Shown in pieces: positions 27,548 to 35,854 of a DNA stretch of 64,000 nt. Below the pieces are notes generated by a model. That model was not told the origin of the DNA and made no database searches. It saw only the letters and a program-made list of their open reading frames with translations. Each line of letters starts with the position of its first letter. Within the stretch, counting starts at the first letter, position 1. Source of the stretch: Palsa-1150 sp964531095 (GTDB lineage Bacteria > Myxococcota_A > Polyangia > Polyangiales > Polyangiaceae); the NCBI GenBank assembly GCA_964531095.1, contig CAZHED010000028.1:1-64000 (forward strand), read 5' to 3'. Both the position numbers and the translations under genes were made by a program.

Positions 27548-28666
27548 TTACCCGTGCGTAGGAGCGACCGCTACCTTTTGCAACTCCTCCCGCTGCTCGC
27601 GCAAGTGCCAGGGGGGCTCCGCGTACACGTCGGTCACCAGCGACGCCCGCTCGGGTTGGGACATCGTCTCCACTTGGTTCACGGCCGCGGCAATCTCGGC
27701 GGTCAGATCGGCCTCGAGCGCCCGATCGTCGGCGTCGGTCAGCAGCCCCGTGACGACGAGGTGCCTTCGCAGCCGGTCGAGCGGGTCTTTGCGCGCCCAC
27801 GCGGCGACCTCGGACTCGGACCGGTAGCGTGCGGGGTCGTCGCTGGTCGAGTGCGGGCCCATCCGGTAGGTGACCGCTTCGATGAGCGTGGGCCCCCCGC
27901 CGGACCGGGCGCGGGCGATCGCTTCGCGTACGACCGCAACCGTGGCGAGGAGATCGTTGCCGTCGACGCGCCGGCCGGGGATGCCGTAGGCGCGCGCTTT
28001 GATCGCGATCGTACGCGACGCGGTCTGTCTCTCGATCGGGACGCTGATGGACCAATGGTTATTCTGGCAAACGATCACGCAGGGCACGCTCCATAGGCTC
28101 GCGGCGTTCATCGCCGTGTGAAAATCGGGCTGGCTCGTCGCGCCGTCTCCGCAGAACGCCAACGCGACCGCGCTCGACTTGCGCGCGCGCATCGCCCACG
28201 CCGCGCCCACCGCTTGGGGTAGCTGAGGACCCGTGCAAGACGACCAGCTCACCTGGTTGACCGCACGCCCCGACTGGTGGCTGGGCATTTGCCGCCCTCG
28301 GAGGATGTCGGCTTCGTTGCCGAAGACTTGCGCGACGAAGGCGGCAAGAGGAAACCCCCGCACCAGCATGACGCCCTGCTCGCGCAGCGCCGGGAACACC
28401 CAGTCGCCCGCATCGAGGGCGAGCCCCACGCCGATGGGGACCGCCTCTTGTCCTTGCGCGGCGCCGTAGAAGCCGACCCGACCCTGGCGCTGCAGCGTGA
28501 TCATCCGCGCGTCGAGGAGCCGCAGACGTCTCATCTCGCGATACGCGCGCAGCACCGTCTCCGCCGAGAGCAAGGGATCGCTCGCCGGATCCACGCTGCC
28601 ATCGTCGCGGAGAACCCGCAGGATCGCGATGTCCGGGTCCTCGTCGCAGACTTCCTCGTGGTCCAC
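27548..28666 (-). CDS. pdhA: 2-oxoacid dehydrogenase E1 component, alpha subunit (pyruvate or branched-chain)
   Basis: A 372-residue thiamine-diphosphate subunit that decarboxylates pyruvate or a branched 2-oxoacid. The ThDP/Mg motif G-D-G...N-N is clear (FCGDGATSQPDFHTAM ... CQNNHWSISVP), and the phosphorylation-loop region YRMGPHSTSDDPARYR is typical. The beta subunit and the E2 acyltransferase are not adjacent; only E3 (lpdA) follows, 71 nt away. Hence pyruvate (PdhA) versus branched-chain (BkdA) substrate cannot be decided here; the symbol is provisional. Confidence 0.88.
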   Translation of the reverse strand: MDHEEVCDEDPDIAILRVLRDDGSVDPASDPLLSAETVLRAYREMRRLRLLDARMITLQRQGRVGFYGAAQGQEAVPIGVGLALDAGDWVFPALREQGVMLVRGFPLAAFVAQVFGNEADILRGRQMPSHQSGRAVNQVSWSSCTGPQLPQAVGAAWAMRARKSSAVALAFCGDGATSQPDFHTAMNAASLWSVPCVIVCQNNHWSISVPIERQTASRTIAIKARAYGIPGRRVDGNDLLATVAVVREAIARARSGGGPTLIEAVTYRMGPHSTSDDPARYRSESEVAAWARKDPLDRLRRHLVVTGLLTDADDRALEADLTAEIAAAVNQVETMSQPERASLVTDVYAEPPWHLREQREELQKVAVAPTHG

Positions 28667-28684
28667 GCCGACAGGGTACCTCGA

Positions 28685-29707
28685 TCAGTCTTTCGCCGCG
28701 TCCGACAATGCGTCCGCTCCCGCGTCGCCCGGCGACGCGTCGAGAGCAGTCGCGACGGTCCTGCCATCGCCGGCCGCGTCGATCGGCTTGGCATCGATGA
28801 CAGCGTCGCCCCTTGCGTCGACGGCCATGTCCACCCTGGCGTCCGCGAGCGAGTCGGTCAGCGCATCCGCCGGAGGGGTCGCTGATGCTTCGACAAGGTC
28901 TTCCTCGGACGCGTCGACGCCCAGGGCCGCGACTCCCGCGTCGCGCTTGGGCGGTACGCCGCAAAAGAGCGGCACGACCGCGTAGTAGAAGTCCGCGAAC
29001 GCCGGAAGGAGGCACGACGGGGCGGAGGCCGCCTCCTGGGCGAGGCAAGCAGCCGCCGTGTCGTACGGTTGGCAGCCAGCGCGATCGGCGTGGCTTGCGC
29101 ACGTGTCGTACGCCGCCCGTGAGGCCTGGTCGTGCACCGGGCAGTTGGCCTCGCAAGCGCGCAGCTCACACCCGCCCAATGCTTGCACGGCCTTCGCGCA
29201 CGAGAGCGCGCTTGGATCGGTGAGCTCGACGCAACCCGCGACGTTCGTGGTGATGAAGGTCCCGTAGTTGATGAGCGGACCGTAGCCATCGTGGCTCGCC
29301 GTCGAAGCGGGCGTCAGGATGCACTTGGCACACTCGGCGTTGGCGAGGTCCGACTGGAACACGCCACACCCTTCCGGCGTGGCGTCGGGCGCCAGGCACT
29401 TGTCGAAAAAGAGACGGTCCTGGCCGTTTCCGGTCGGTCCTTCGATGACGCAGACGCCGCGCCACGCAGCGGCCGCAAAGTGGTAGGTGCTTGGCTGGTA
29501 CGTCTCGACATCGCCTGGACGGCACGCGCTGGCGTCGGGGGCCGGGAAGGCAGCGCCGCTGCCTGCGTCGTCGGCAGTGACATCCGGAACGCTTGCGTCA
29601 CCGGAGCCGGTCGGTGCGCTCGAAGCGCAGCCATCCGCGCCGACGACCGCCAAGAGCGTCGAGGAGAGGAGCGACGGCCAAACGGCGACGCGGGCGTGCG
29701 GTGACAT
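28685..29707 (-). CDS. Cys-rich lipoprotein with Asp/Ala-rich tail
   Basis: A 340-residue secreted protein. The signal (MSPHARVAVWPSLLSSTLLA) ends at a Cys (VGADGC) that could be lipidated. The central domain contains many paired Cys (CGVFQSDLANAECAKCIL, CELRACEANCP, CASHADRAGC). The last ~85 residues are a DA-rich, disordered tail (DALTDSLADARVDMAVDARG). I know no function. It lies 18 nt before the E1-alpha gene on the same strand, so they may be co-transcribed. Confidence 0.75.
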   Translation of the reverse strand: MSPHARVAVWPSLLSSTLLAVVGADGCASSAPTGSGDASVPDVTADDAGSGAAFPAPDASACRPGDVETYQPSTYHFAAAAWRGVCVIEGPTGNGQDRLFFDKCLAPDATPEGCGVFQSDLANAECAKCILTPASTASHDGYGPLINYGTFITTNVAGCVELTDPSALSCAKAVQALGGCELRACEANCPVHDQASRAAYDTCASHADRAGCQPYDTAAACLAQEAASAPSCLLPAFADFYYAVVPLFCGVPPKRDAGVAALGVDASEEDLVEASATPPADALTDSLADARVDMAVDARGDAVIDAKPIDAAGDGRTVATALDASPGDAGADALSDAAKD

Positions 29708-30004
29708 CCGAAGCCAACTGGAAGAAAGGAACGTGCCGCTCAGTATGGCACGCAAGGAGGCCGAGCGCAGTCGGTTCGACTCTAGAGCCTGTCCACGGGC
29801 GCGCCTTGTTGCCCCTTCCGTCCACGTCCACGACGGCCTTTGATGGGCCAGCGGGTATGGGGAGAGGCCCTTAGAGTAGAAGCCCGGTGATTTTCGCCGA
29901 GACCAAGCGATGGGTTCGGCGGCCGCGCGACGAATACTGCGGTATTTTGAGCGCGGCCGACGAAGCGAGCGCGCCGGTATCGGCGAGGAGCACCGGGCTT
30001 CTAC
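29708..30004. other. Intergenic region containing a palindromic element
   Basis: About 297 bp between two lipoprotein genes on the minus strand. Its right part is filled by the 127-bp imperfect palindrome listed separately; the left part (29708-29876) would carry the promoter of the downstream lipoprotein. I see no gene in it. Confidence 0.4.
29877..30003. repeat. 127-bp imperfect palindrome (MITE/REP-like or large hairpin)
   Basis: Both ends carry the perfect 13-bp inverted repeat TAGAAGCCCGGTG, continued inward by CGCCGA, ACC, a TTCGnCGGCCGCGC block and a self-complementary centre, AATACTGCGGTATT read against AATACCGCAGTATT. Nearly the whole element can fold into one long stem. It begins directly after the TAG stop of the upstream lipoprotein gene. 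It may be a small mobile-type element or a terminator; no other copy is visible in the window. Confidence 0.7.
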
Positions 30005-31198
30005 CTAGGGCAAACAATCGGGGCCGGCGAGCGTCCCGAGCGTGTCGCCCGGGGCCGAGCAGGTCGAGAGCGGCGGGAGGTTCGAGGCACCCGGGCATTG
30101 CCCCCCGCTCGCACCGGCGTCACCCGCCCCCGCCTCGGGGGCGCCCGCGTCCGCCGCGCACGTCGCGAAGCACTGCCCGGCCAGGCCGGGGCTCTGCATG
30201 ATGGACGCGGGCAGAACGATGTCGCCGCCGTCGAGCGCGGCACCGGTATACGTCACCGGGATGAGCGCGTCGCAAACGAACCCCGTGGGGCAGGGGTTGC
30301 CGCCGGTCACGCAGGCCGACGTGCAGTAAAAGGCGGTCGTCGTCGACCCGGAAAAGGGGCAGTTGCAGGCTCCCGTTTCGCTATCGCTCGTCGGCACGGG
30401 CGTGGCGCCCATCCCGGAGTTCGAGCACGAAGTGCCGATGGTCTTGGTGCGGACCTTCTTGGTCTTGGTGCACACGCCGAGGTCTGTCTGGCAGACCCAG
30501 CCCGTGCCGAGCCCCGAGCAGTCGCTGTCGGCCTGGCACGTTCCCTGGCAATAGCCGTGTCCCTCGATGGCGCCGGTGGTCGGATCTTGCAAGAACGCCG
30601 ACGGCGTGCACGTGTTCTTGCCGGCGCAGCCCACGGCCGGTGATCCGTCCAGCGCGAACGAGCAATGGGGCAAACAGAAGCCGTTCATTGGCCCGGCTTC
30701 TTGCGGAACCGTAAGCGGCAAGCAGATTCCGTGGGACGTCGGGTCCGTGGGGTCGGCGCTGTCGCAGAATGACTGGGTGTTCGCAGGTCCGGGATCGCAA
30801 TTGCCGGCGCCCGCCATCGTGGGAAGCGGCACCATGCAAATCGGACTGGGCCAGAACTGGGGGCTCGTCACGCCATTCAGGCTGTTGAGCTTCCCGCTGT
30901 AGGTGTTGCTGCAGACGTTGACGCCCGTCGAGCCGCAATCGGCGTTCGAGCTGCACAGTTTGCCGCTGGTCCCGTCGAAGGCCGCAACGACGCCCACGTC
31001 GGGTCCCGCATCGTCGCCGCCGCCTGAAACGAAGTGGTCGGGGCTTGCATCCCTGTGGGTCGGACGCGACCCGTCCGACGACGCGTCGGTGACCGTGTTG
31101 CTGCCGCCCGTGTTATCGCCCCCGCAGCCGTCGAGGGCCACGACAACGACGCCGACCAAGGCGCTGGCCAGAAGGCCTTCCCATATTTTCCGCGACAT
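30005..31198 (-). CDS. Cys-rich lipoprotein, hypothetical
   Basis: A 397-residue lipoprotein with signal MSRKIWEGLLASALVGVVVV and lipobox LDGC. AGGAGG stands seven bases before ATG 31198, which favours this start over the ATG two codons upstream. After a DAS/DG-rich linker there are repeated Cys modules of the C-x-S/D-x-x-D-C type (CSSNADCGSTGVNVC, CQADSDCSGLGTGWVCQ, CTSACVTGGNPCPTGFVC), reminiscent of disulfide-bonded surface domains common in myxobacteria. The function is unknown. Confidence 0.8.
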   Translation of the reverse strand: MSRKIWEGLLASALVGVVVVALDGCGGDNTGGSNTVTDASSDGSRPTHRDASPDHFVSGGGDDAGPDVGVVAAFDGTSGKLCSSNADCGSTGVNVCSNTYSGKLNSLNGVTSPQFWPSPICMVPLPTMAGAGNCDPGPANTQSFCDSADPTDPTSHGICLPLTVPQEAGPMNGFCLPHCSFALDGSPAVGCAGKNTCTPSAFLQDPTTGAIEGHGYCQGTCQADSDCSGLGTGWVCQTDLGVCTKTKKVRTKTIGTSCSNSGMGATPVPTSDSETGACNCPFSGSTTTAFYCTSACVTGGNPCPTGFVCDALIPVTYTGAALDGGDIVLPASIMQSPGLAGQCFATCAADAGAPEAGAGDAGASGGQCPGASNLPPLSTCSAPGDTLGTLAGPDCLP

Positions 31199-31266
31199 AC
31201 CCATGCCTCCTAGCCCGCCCGGACCTACCCACCGGCACGGACGGTACCGTGCGGCCGAGGATTGCG

Positions 31267-31779
31267 TCAACCGGGTGAACTTAGCCGCGTCCGCTGCACA
31301 GACGGGGTCCGCAGGGCGACCACGTGGAGCGCGACGACCGCCACGAGCAGCCCGACCTGCGCCTTGCCGCACGCCTCGGCCACGTCATGCAGCCGCGCGA
31401 GCTCGATCCCGGTGGTCCCCAGCCCCCGCACCGCCCCGGCCCAGTGCAGCGCCGCGATGCGCGGCGACACGACCTCGCCCTCGAGCACCGCCAGTGCCCC
31501 GGCGAGCGCGCTCGCCCCGACCCGCAGATGGTCGAACACCCCGAACGGATCCCGCGCCCACGCCCGGGTCGCCTCGACCGAGAGCACGACCACGGCACAC
31601 GCCATAGCGACGAGGTCAAAACGTCGGAAGACGATCGTCATCGCGTCGGCGCTCGATGGCGCGGGCACGACCGAAAAGACGACCGGCGCGGCGATCGCGC
31701 CGAGCGCGAGAAGCCCGCCGAGCCAGACGGCGACGGCAAGGAGAGCGACGACGACGGCGACGGCACGGATGCGGCTCAT
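31267..31779 (-). CDS. DUF4149-type integral membrane protein
   Basis: A 170-residue protein with four membrane spans (for example AVVVALLAVAVWLGGLLALG and VAMACAVVVLSVEATRAW), matching the layout of DUF4149/TMEM205-like proteins. Its ATG overlaps the stop of the HEAT-repeat gene by 4 nt, so the two are translationally coupled. The function of the family is not established. Confidence 0.75.
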   Translation of the reverse strand: MSRIRAVAVVVALLAVAVWLGGLLALGAIAAPVVFSVVPAPSSADAMTIVFRRFDLVAMACAVVVLSVEATRAWARDPFGVFDHLRVGASALAGALAVLEGEVVSPRIAALHWAGAVRGLGTTGIELARLHDVAEACGKAQVGLLVAVVALHVVALRTPSVQRTRLSSPG

Positions 31780-32837
31780 GCGCACGCAAGCCGGACGAGC
31801 GCCTCGCGAACCAGCGCGGTGTCCACCGACTCTCCCAACCCCTCGAGCAGGCCTCGCGCCTCGCGAATGCGCGCCCGGCCGGCCGCGACGACCGCCGCCT
31901 CCCGGGTTTCGCGCCGCCACGATGCGAGGTCGGCCAGAATCTCGGCGCGCGCACGCTCGTGCCCCATCCGGGCCAGCGCGATGCGCGCGTGCCACGCGCA
32001 GCTGGCGCCGTCGCCCGCGCCCCACGAAAGGAGGGTCCTCACCACGCGACGCGCTCCCCACGCTCGACGCTCGAGGTGCGCGACCGCGTCGTCCAGCCGC
32101 AGCTCGCCGGCGAGCTCGACGCACGCTTGCTCGTCCTCGAGCTCCGGGGTGCTTCGTCGCTCGGCGACGACGTCGAGGACGATCGCACGGCCGCGCGGTC
32201 GCCCCAAGCGAGCCAGGTAGAGCGCGGAGACGACCGCCAATGCGTCATCGGGATCCTCGATCCGCTGCTCGGCTTTCTGGGCCATGGCCTCGGCGCGTGC
32301 CGGCTCCGGGTCGGCCTCGGCGGCCAGTCGCTCTTCTGCGACACGCATCGCGATGTACCGGATGGCGTTGTCGGGGTCGTCGAGCGCGCGACCGAGCACG
32401 GTTGCCACCGCCGCCCCGTCGTCCTTGGCGACTCGTGCAAAGGCGATGACCGCCTGGTAGCGAACTTCGGGACGGTCGTCGGCGAGCGCGCGCTCGAGGC
32501 GGGGGCCGGCTCGCGCGTCGCCGATCTCACCGAGCGCCGAGAGCGCCATCTGACGTACGTTCGCGTCGCCGTCTTCCACGGCTACGAGCAGTACCGCCAG
32601 GGCCTCGTGGGCGCGCACGTCCGCCAGAGCGATGGCTGCGCCGGCGCGCACTTCCGGCGAAGGGTCCCCACGCAAGGCCTTCTCGAGCTGTGGGATCGCG
32701 CGGGCGCGTGTGACGTCGCTTCGGAGCGCGTGGCGCACGACGTCTCGGATGGCAGACGTGCGTGTTTGCGCGCGCTGGGATCCCAGGTCCCGGAAGCTCG
32801 CCTCGAGGTTCCGTGGCAGAGGCGACGGGGTGAACAT
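31776..32837 (-). CDS. HEAT-repeat protein
   Basis: A 353-residue soluble alpha-solenoid. It has successive HEAT/PBS-lyase-type units (SPEVRAGAAIALADVRAHEA, DANVRQMALSALGEIGDARA, RPEVRYQAVIAFARVAKDDG, DNAIRYIAMRVAEERLAAEA), i.e. a protein-binding scaffold without catalytic motif. It sits between the ABC permease pair (33 nt upstream) and the DUF4149 gene (4-nt overlap), all leftward in one operon. Confidence 0.88.
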   Translation of the reverse strand: MFTPSPLPRNLEASFRDLGSQRAQTRTSAIRDVVRHALRSDVTRARAIPQLEKALRGDPSPEVRAGAAIALADVRAHEALAVLLVAVEDGDANVRQMALSALGEIGDARAGPRLERALADDRPEVRYQAVIAFARVAKDDGAAVATVLGRALDDPDNAIRYIAMRVAEERLAAEADPEPARAEAMAQKAEQRIEDPDDALAVVSALYLARLGRPRGRAIVLDVVAERRSTPELEDEQACVELAGELRLDDAVAHLERRAWGARRVVRTLLSWGAGDGASCAWHARIALARMGHERARAEILADLASWRRETREAAVVAAGRARIREARGLLEGLGESVDTALVREALVRLACA

Positions 32838-32870
32838 CGGCGCTCCTTCGTAGCACGGCGAGGCCGCGAC

Positions 32871-33656
32871 TCACCCTTCCGCGGCCCTTCCCGCGACCAG
32901 CAACGCGGCGCTGGTGGCGAACACCGCCGCCGAGCCTACGAGGAGAACATGCGGCGCGCGGAGCATCGCCGCCACGCCCTGATCGAGGACCCCCCCGAGC
33001 GATACGCCACCGGGTGGGCCGAGACCCACGAAGGCCAGCGCCGCCTCGCTGATGACGATGGCCGCCCCGGTGGACCCGAGCTGCACGGCGACGACGCCCA
33101 GAAGGTTGGGCACCACGTGACGCGCCAGCACCCCCAGGGGACCGCGGCCGAGCGCGACTGCAGCTTCGACGAATGCTGCATCGCGCAGTACGCGCGTCTG
33201 CGCCAGCGCCAGCCGCGCGAACGGCGCCCACGCCGTCAGCGCGAACACGGCGCCCAGCGCGACCCGGGATGGGGCGCGAACGGCGCTCATGACGGCAAGC
33301 GCCAGAATGAAGCTGGGAAACGCCTGCACGAGGTCACAGACGCGCTCCACTGCGCGCTCGAAGCGCCCTCGGACGATGGCAGCCGCCGCTCCGAGCGGCG
33401 TACCCACCGCGAAGCCGGCCAGCGCGACGACCACCGCCAGAGCGATGGCGCGCAGCTCGGCGACGGAGAGGAGAGCGGCCAGGTCGACCCCTGCCTCGCC
33501 GCAGCCGAGCGGGCGCGCGAGCGACGGCGCGCACCATGCTTGCGCGGGATCGAGGCGCCCCGCCGGGCCTTTCGTGAGGGCCACGCCCGCGGCGGCGGCC
33601 CCGATCAGGACGAGGAGCGGGGCAAGATCCAACCAGCGACGCGCCTTCCGCCTCAT
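32871..33656 (-). CDS. ABC transporter permease, DppC/OppC-like
   Basis: A 261-residue inner-membrane permease with about six spans and the EAA loop contacting the ATPase (EAAVALGRGPLGVLARHVVP). The N-terminal region is short compared with typical DppC (about 300). The ATG overlaps the upstream permease's stop by 4 nt. The peptide/nickel class is suggested by the pairing; the substrate is unknown and no ATPase or binding protein is nearby. Confidence 0.85.
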   Translation of the reverse strand: MRRKARRWLDLAPLLVLIGAAAAGVALTKGPAGRLDPAQAWCAPSLARPLGCGEAGVDLAALLSVAELRAIALAVVVALAGFAVGTPLGAAAAIVRGRFERAVERVCDLVQAFPSFILALAVMSAVRAPSRVALGAVFALTAWAPFARLALAQTRVLRDAAFVEAAVALGRGPLGVLARHVVPNLLGVVAVQLGSTGAAIVISEAALAFVGLGPPGGVSLGGVLDQGVAAMLRAPHVLLVGSAAVFATSAALLVAGRAAEG

Positions 33657-34609
33657 GGGCCAGCCCCCCGCGCCCGGGGATCGATCGCTGCGTGCGTCGC
33701 CGAGCCGACCGCCTGAGCCAATGCGAAGAGAAGCCCCGCGGCAACGACGGCCCCTTCGAGCACAGGCAGATCGCGCGTGGCGTAGGCCTCGAGGATCAGC
33801 GTGCCGAGACCTCTGCGCTCGAACATGCGCTCGAGCACCACCGCGCCGCCGAGCAGTGCGCCGAGCTGCGTGGCCACGGTCGTCACGACCGGGCCGGCGA
33901 CGGCGGGAAGGGCATGCACGACCCACACGCGAAGAGGCGCCATCCCTTTGGCCTTCGCCGTGACCAGGAACTGCGCCCGCGCGACCTCGGCGAGCGCGGC
34001 GCGCGCGACCCGACCGACATGCGCGCCGAGCGGAACAGCGAGGAGCGTGCTTGCGAACAGCAGACCCGCCGCGCCGGCTTCGGGATCCCCGGGAAGGGGT
34101 ACGAGGCGCCAGCGCGCCGCGAGCGCCCAGGTCGCCACCGGCGCGAACGCCACGAGCGGGACGGCAGCCACGCCGACGAACATTCGCTCCACCCAGACAC
34201 GCGCTCGGGAAGGGAGCCACGGGCCACTGGCCGCCACCGCCCCCGCGACGCCGAAAAGCGCGCCGATCGTCACCGCGATGGCTGCGAGCACGGCCGTCGG
34301 CACGACAGCTTCGCCGACGCGGGCCATCGCACTCGTTCCCGGCCTGCGAAAGGAGTCTCCGAGGTCGAGCGTCACCAGCCCGCGCAGGAAACGTGCGTAT
34401 TGCGTCGCGAGGGGCTCGTCCAGGTGCAAAAGAGCGCGGACGCGCGCAAGCTCCACCGGGCTCGCTTCGTCGCCGAGAACCAGCGCCGCGGGGTCGCCGG
34501 GCAGGAGGCGAAGCGCGAAGAACACGAGCGATGCAAGCACCAGGACGACGAGCAGCGACTCGATTGCTCGCGCCGCGAGGACGCGCGCCACGCGAACGGC
34601 AGCAGCCAT
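33653..34609 (-). CDS. ABC transporter permease, DppB/OppB-like
   Basis: A 318-residue permease. It opens with the DppB-type first span and LRLLPGDPAALVLGDEASP, the family's conserved periplasmic start, and contains the EAA-type loop (TAKAKGMAPLRVWVVHALP). The ATG at 34609 has AGGGG five bases upstream; a GTG at 34615 is less well placed. It is the first gene of the four-gene leftward operon with DppC-like permease, HEAT and DUF4149 proteins. Confidence 0.86.
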   Translation of the reverse strand: MAAAVRVARVLAARAIESLLVVLVLASLVFFALRLLPGDPAALVLGDEASPVELARVRALLHLDEPLATQYARFLRGLVTLDLGDSFRRPGTSAMARVGEAVVPTAVLAAIAVTIGALFGVAGAVAASGPWLPSRARVWVERMFVGVAAVPLVAFAPVATWALAARWRLVPLPGDPEAGAAGLLFASTLLAVPLGAHVGRVARAALAEVARAQFLVTAKAKGMAPLRVWVVHALPAVAGPVVTTVATQLGALLGGAVVLERMFERRGLGTLILEAYATRDLPVLEGAVVAAGLLFALAQAVGSATHAAIDPRARGAGP

Positions 34610-34654
34610 CGGCACCCCTAGAGATTCACAGGAAGACGGGGAGACGGGAAGCTT

Positions 34655-35353
34655 CTACTGGCTGCCGTCGCCGTCGACGGCTGTCGCATCCGCTGTCTCG
34701 GTACCGTCGCCATCGACGGGCGTCGAGTCCGTTGTCGCATCGAGAGGGGCGTCGAGCTCGACGTCCGCAAGGGAAACCGCGTCGTCGGCTTCGCCGTTCG
34801 TGCCGCCGTCGCCGAGCGCCAACGTCGATGCCCCGTCCAGGGGTGGAACGTCCACGCGGCTCGATGAGCAGACTTGCGCGTCGACCACCGACGTTACGGG
34901 AGGATTCGGCGCAATGAGGCACACCTGCTTGGTTTGGTCGGTGTCCAAGATGACCGCAAAGCTCATCGGGCCGGCTGGGTGGCCGCACGTGTAGCCGTCG
35001 CTTTGCCTGCAATCCGAGTTGGACGAGCAGGTCTTGAGGCACATTGGGCTCGCAACGCGAGACGGCGCCGCGTAGTCGTCGTAGGCACAGCCGGGGACGC
35101 TCGCGCCGACCTCGACGCAGGCCGCGTTGTCCGGGCATTTGTCGGCCGTGCACGGGACCGCGGTGCAGTAGCCGCCCGGTTGGGTGGTGTCGCAGATGCG
35201 GTTGCCCTGAACCGAGCAATCGGTCGATAGCGTGCAGCGGTCGCCGATGGCTGGGGTGCAGCCGGAGAGAATGAAAGTGGCCAGCGCGAGCGCAGTGACG
35301 ATGGAGCAAATGGAGCAAACGGAATAGGAAGAGGCACGCGGTGCGGTGGCCAA
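34655..35353 (-). CDS. Cys-rich lipoprotein with Asp-rich C-terminal tail
   Basis: About 232 residues. A signal (SSYSVCSICSIVTALALATF) ends at the lipobox ILSGC. Then come disulfide-type modules (CTLSTDCSVQGNRICDT, CTADKCPDNAACVEVG, CLKTCSSNSDCRQSDGYTC) and an Asp/Ala-rich tail (LADVELDAPLDATTDSTP). No ATG is suitably placed; the best start is TTG 35353, which gives a short basic N-region. It is divergent from the ferredoxin gene. The function is unknown. Confidence 0.68.
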   Translation of the reverse strand: MATAPRASSYSVCSICSIVTALALATFILSGCTPAIGDRCTLSTDCSVQGNRICDTTQPGGYCTAVPCTADKCPDNAACVEVGASVPGCAYDDYAAPSRVASPMCLKTCSSNSDCRQSDGYTCGHPAGPMSFAVILDTDQTKQVCLIAPNPPVTSVVDAQVCSSSRVDVPPLDGASTLALGDGGTNGEADDAVSLADVELDAPLDATTDSTPVDGDGTETADATAVDGDGSQ

Positions 35354-35398
35354 GGCGGGGGGGACCCTAGCTTTGCCCCCCGGCGCGTCGCAAGCGTT

Positions 35399-35462
35399 GC
35401 GGGCGTCGGGGCGTTGCAGGCGTCGGGGCGTCGGGGCGTCGAGCCGGCGGGGCGTCTGGACG
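35399..35462. repeat. GC-rich short direct repeats
   Basis: Between the lipoprotein and ferredoxin genes, GGGCGTCGGGGCG-type units recur with variants (GCGTCGGGG, GCGTTGCAG, GCGTCTGGA) over about 64 bp. It is low-complexity DNA in the divergent promoter region, with no gene. Confidence 0.5.
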
Positions 35463-35548
35463 GCGGGCCCCCCGCACCGCATCCGTTGACATCGCCGTGG
35501 CAGGTTCCTACGTTGACTGCCCCTCCGGTAAAGGCCCCAGAGCTTGCC

Positions 35549-35854
35549 ATGTCCACGTACATTACCTCCGACTGCATCAATTGCGGCGCTTGCGAGCCCG
35601 AGTGCCCGAACGAAGCGATCAGCGAAGGGGACGAGATTTACGTCATCGATCCCGAGCTCTGCACCGAGTGCGTCGGCTTTCACGATCACGAAGCCTGTCA
35701 GGCTGTGTGCCCGGTCGAGTGCTGCATTCCCGACCCGAACCACCGCGAGGAAGAGCAGATGCTGCTCGAGCGGGCGATTCGCCTCCACCCCGAGGACGAA
35801 GAGCTCAAGAAGCGCGCGGATGGCGGGTCGTTTCCATCGCGCTTCCGGAAGTGA
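35549..35854 (+). CDS. 2[4Fe-4S] ferredoxin, YfhL/Alvin type
   Basis: A 101-residue ferredoxin. Cluster I ligands are in CINCGACEPECP; the second site has the stretched spacing C-x2-C-x8-C-x3-C (CTECVGFHDHEACQAVCPVE), diagnostic of Allochromatium-type ferredoxins. A helical tail follows (EEEQMLLERAIRLHPEDEEL). It carries low-potential electrons in the cytoplasm; partner unknown. The 3' end overlaps the next gene's start by 35 nt. Confidence 0.95.
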   Translation: MSTYITSDCINCGACEPECPNEAISEGDEIYVIDPELCTECVGFHDHEACQAVCPVECCIPDPNHREEEQMLLERAIRLHPEDEELKKRADGGSFPSRFRK

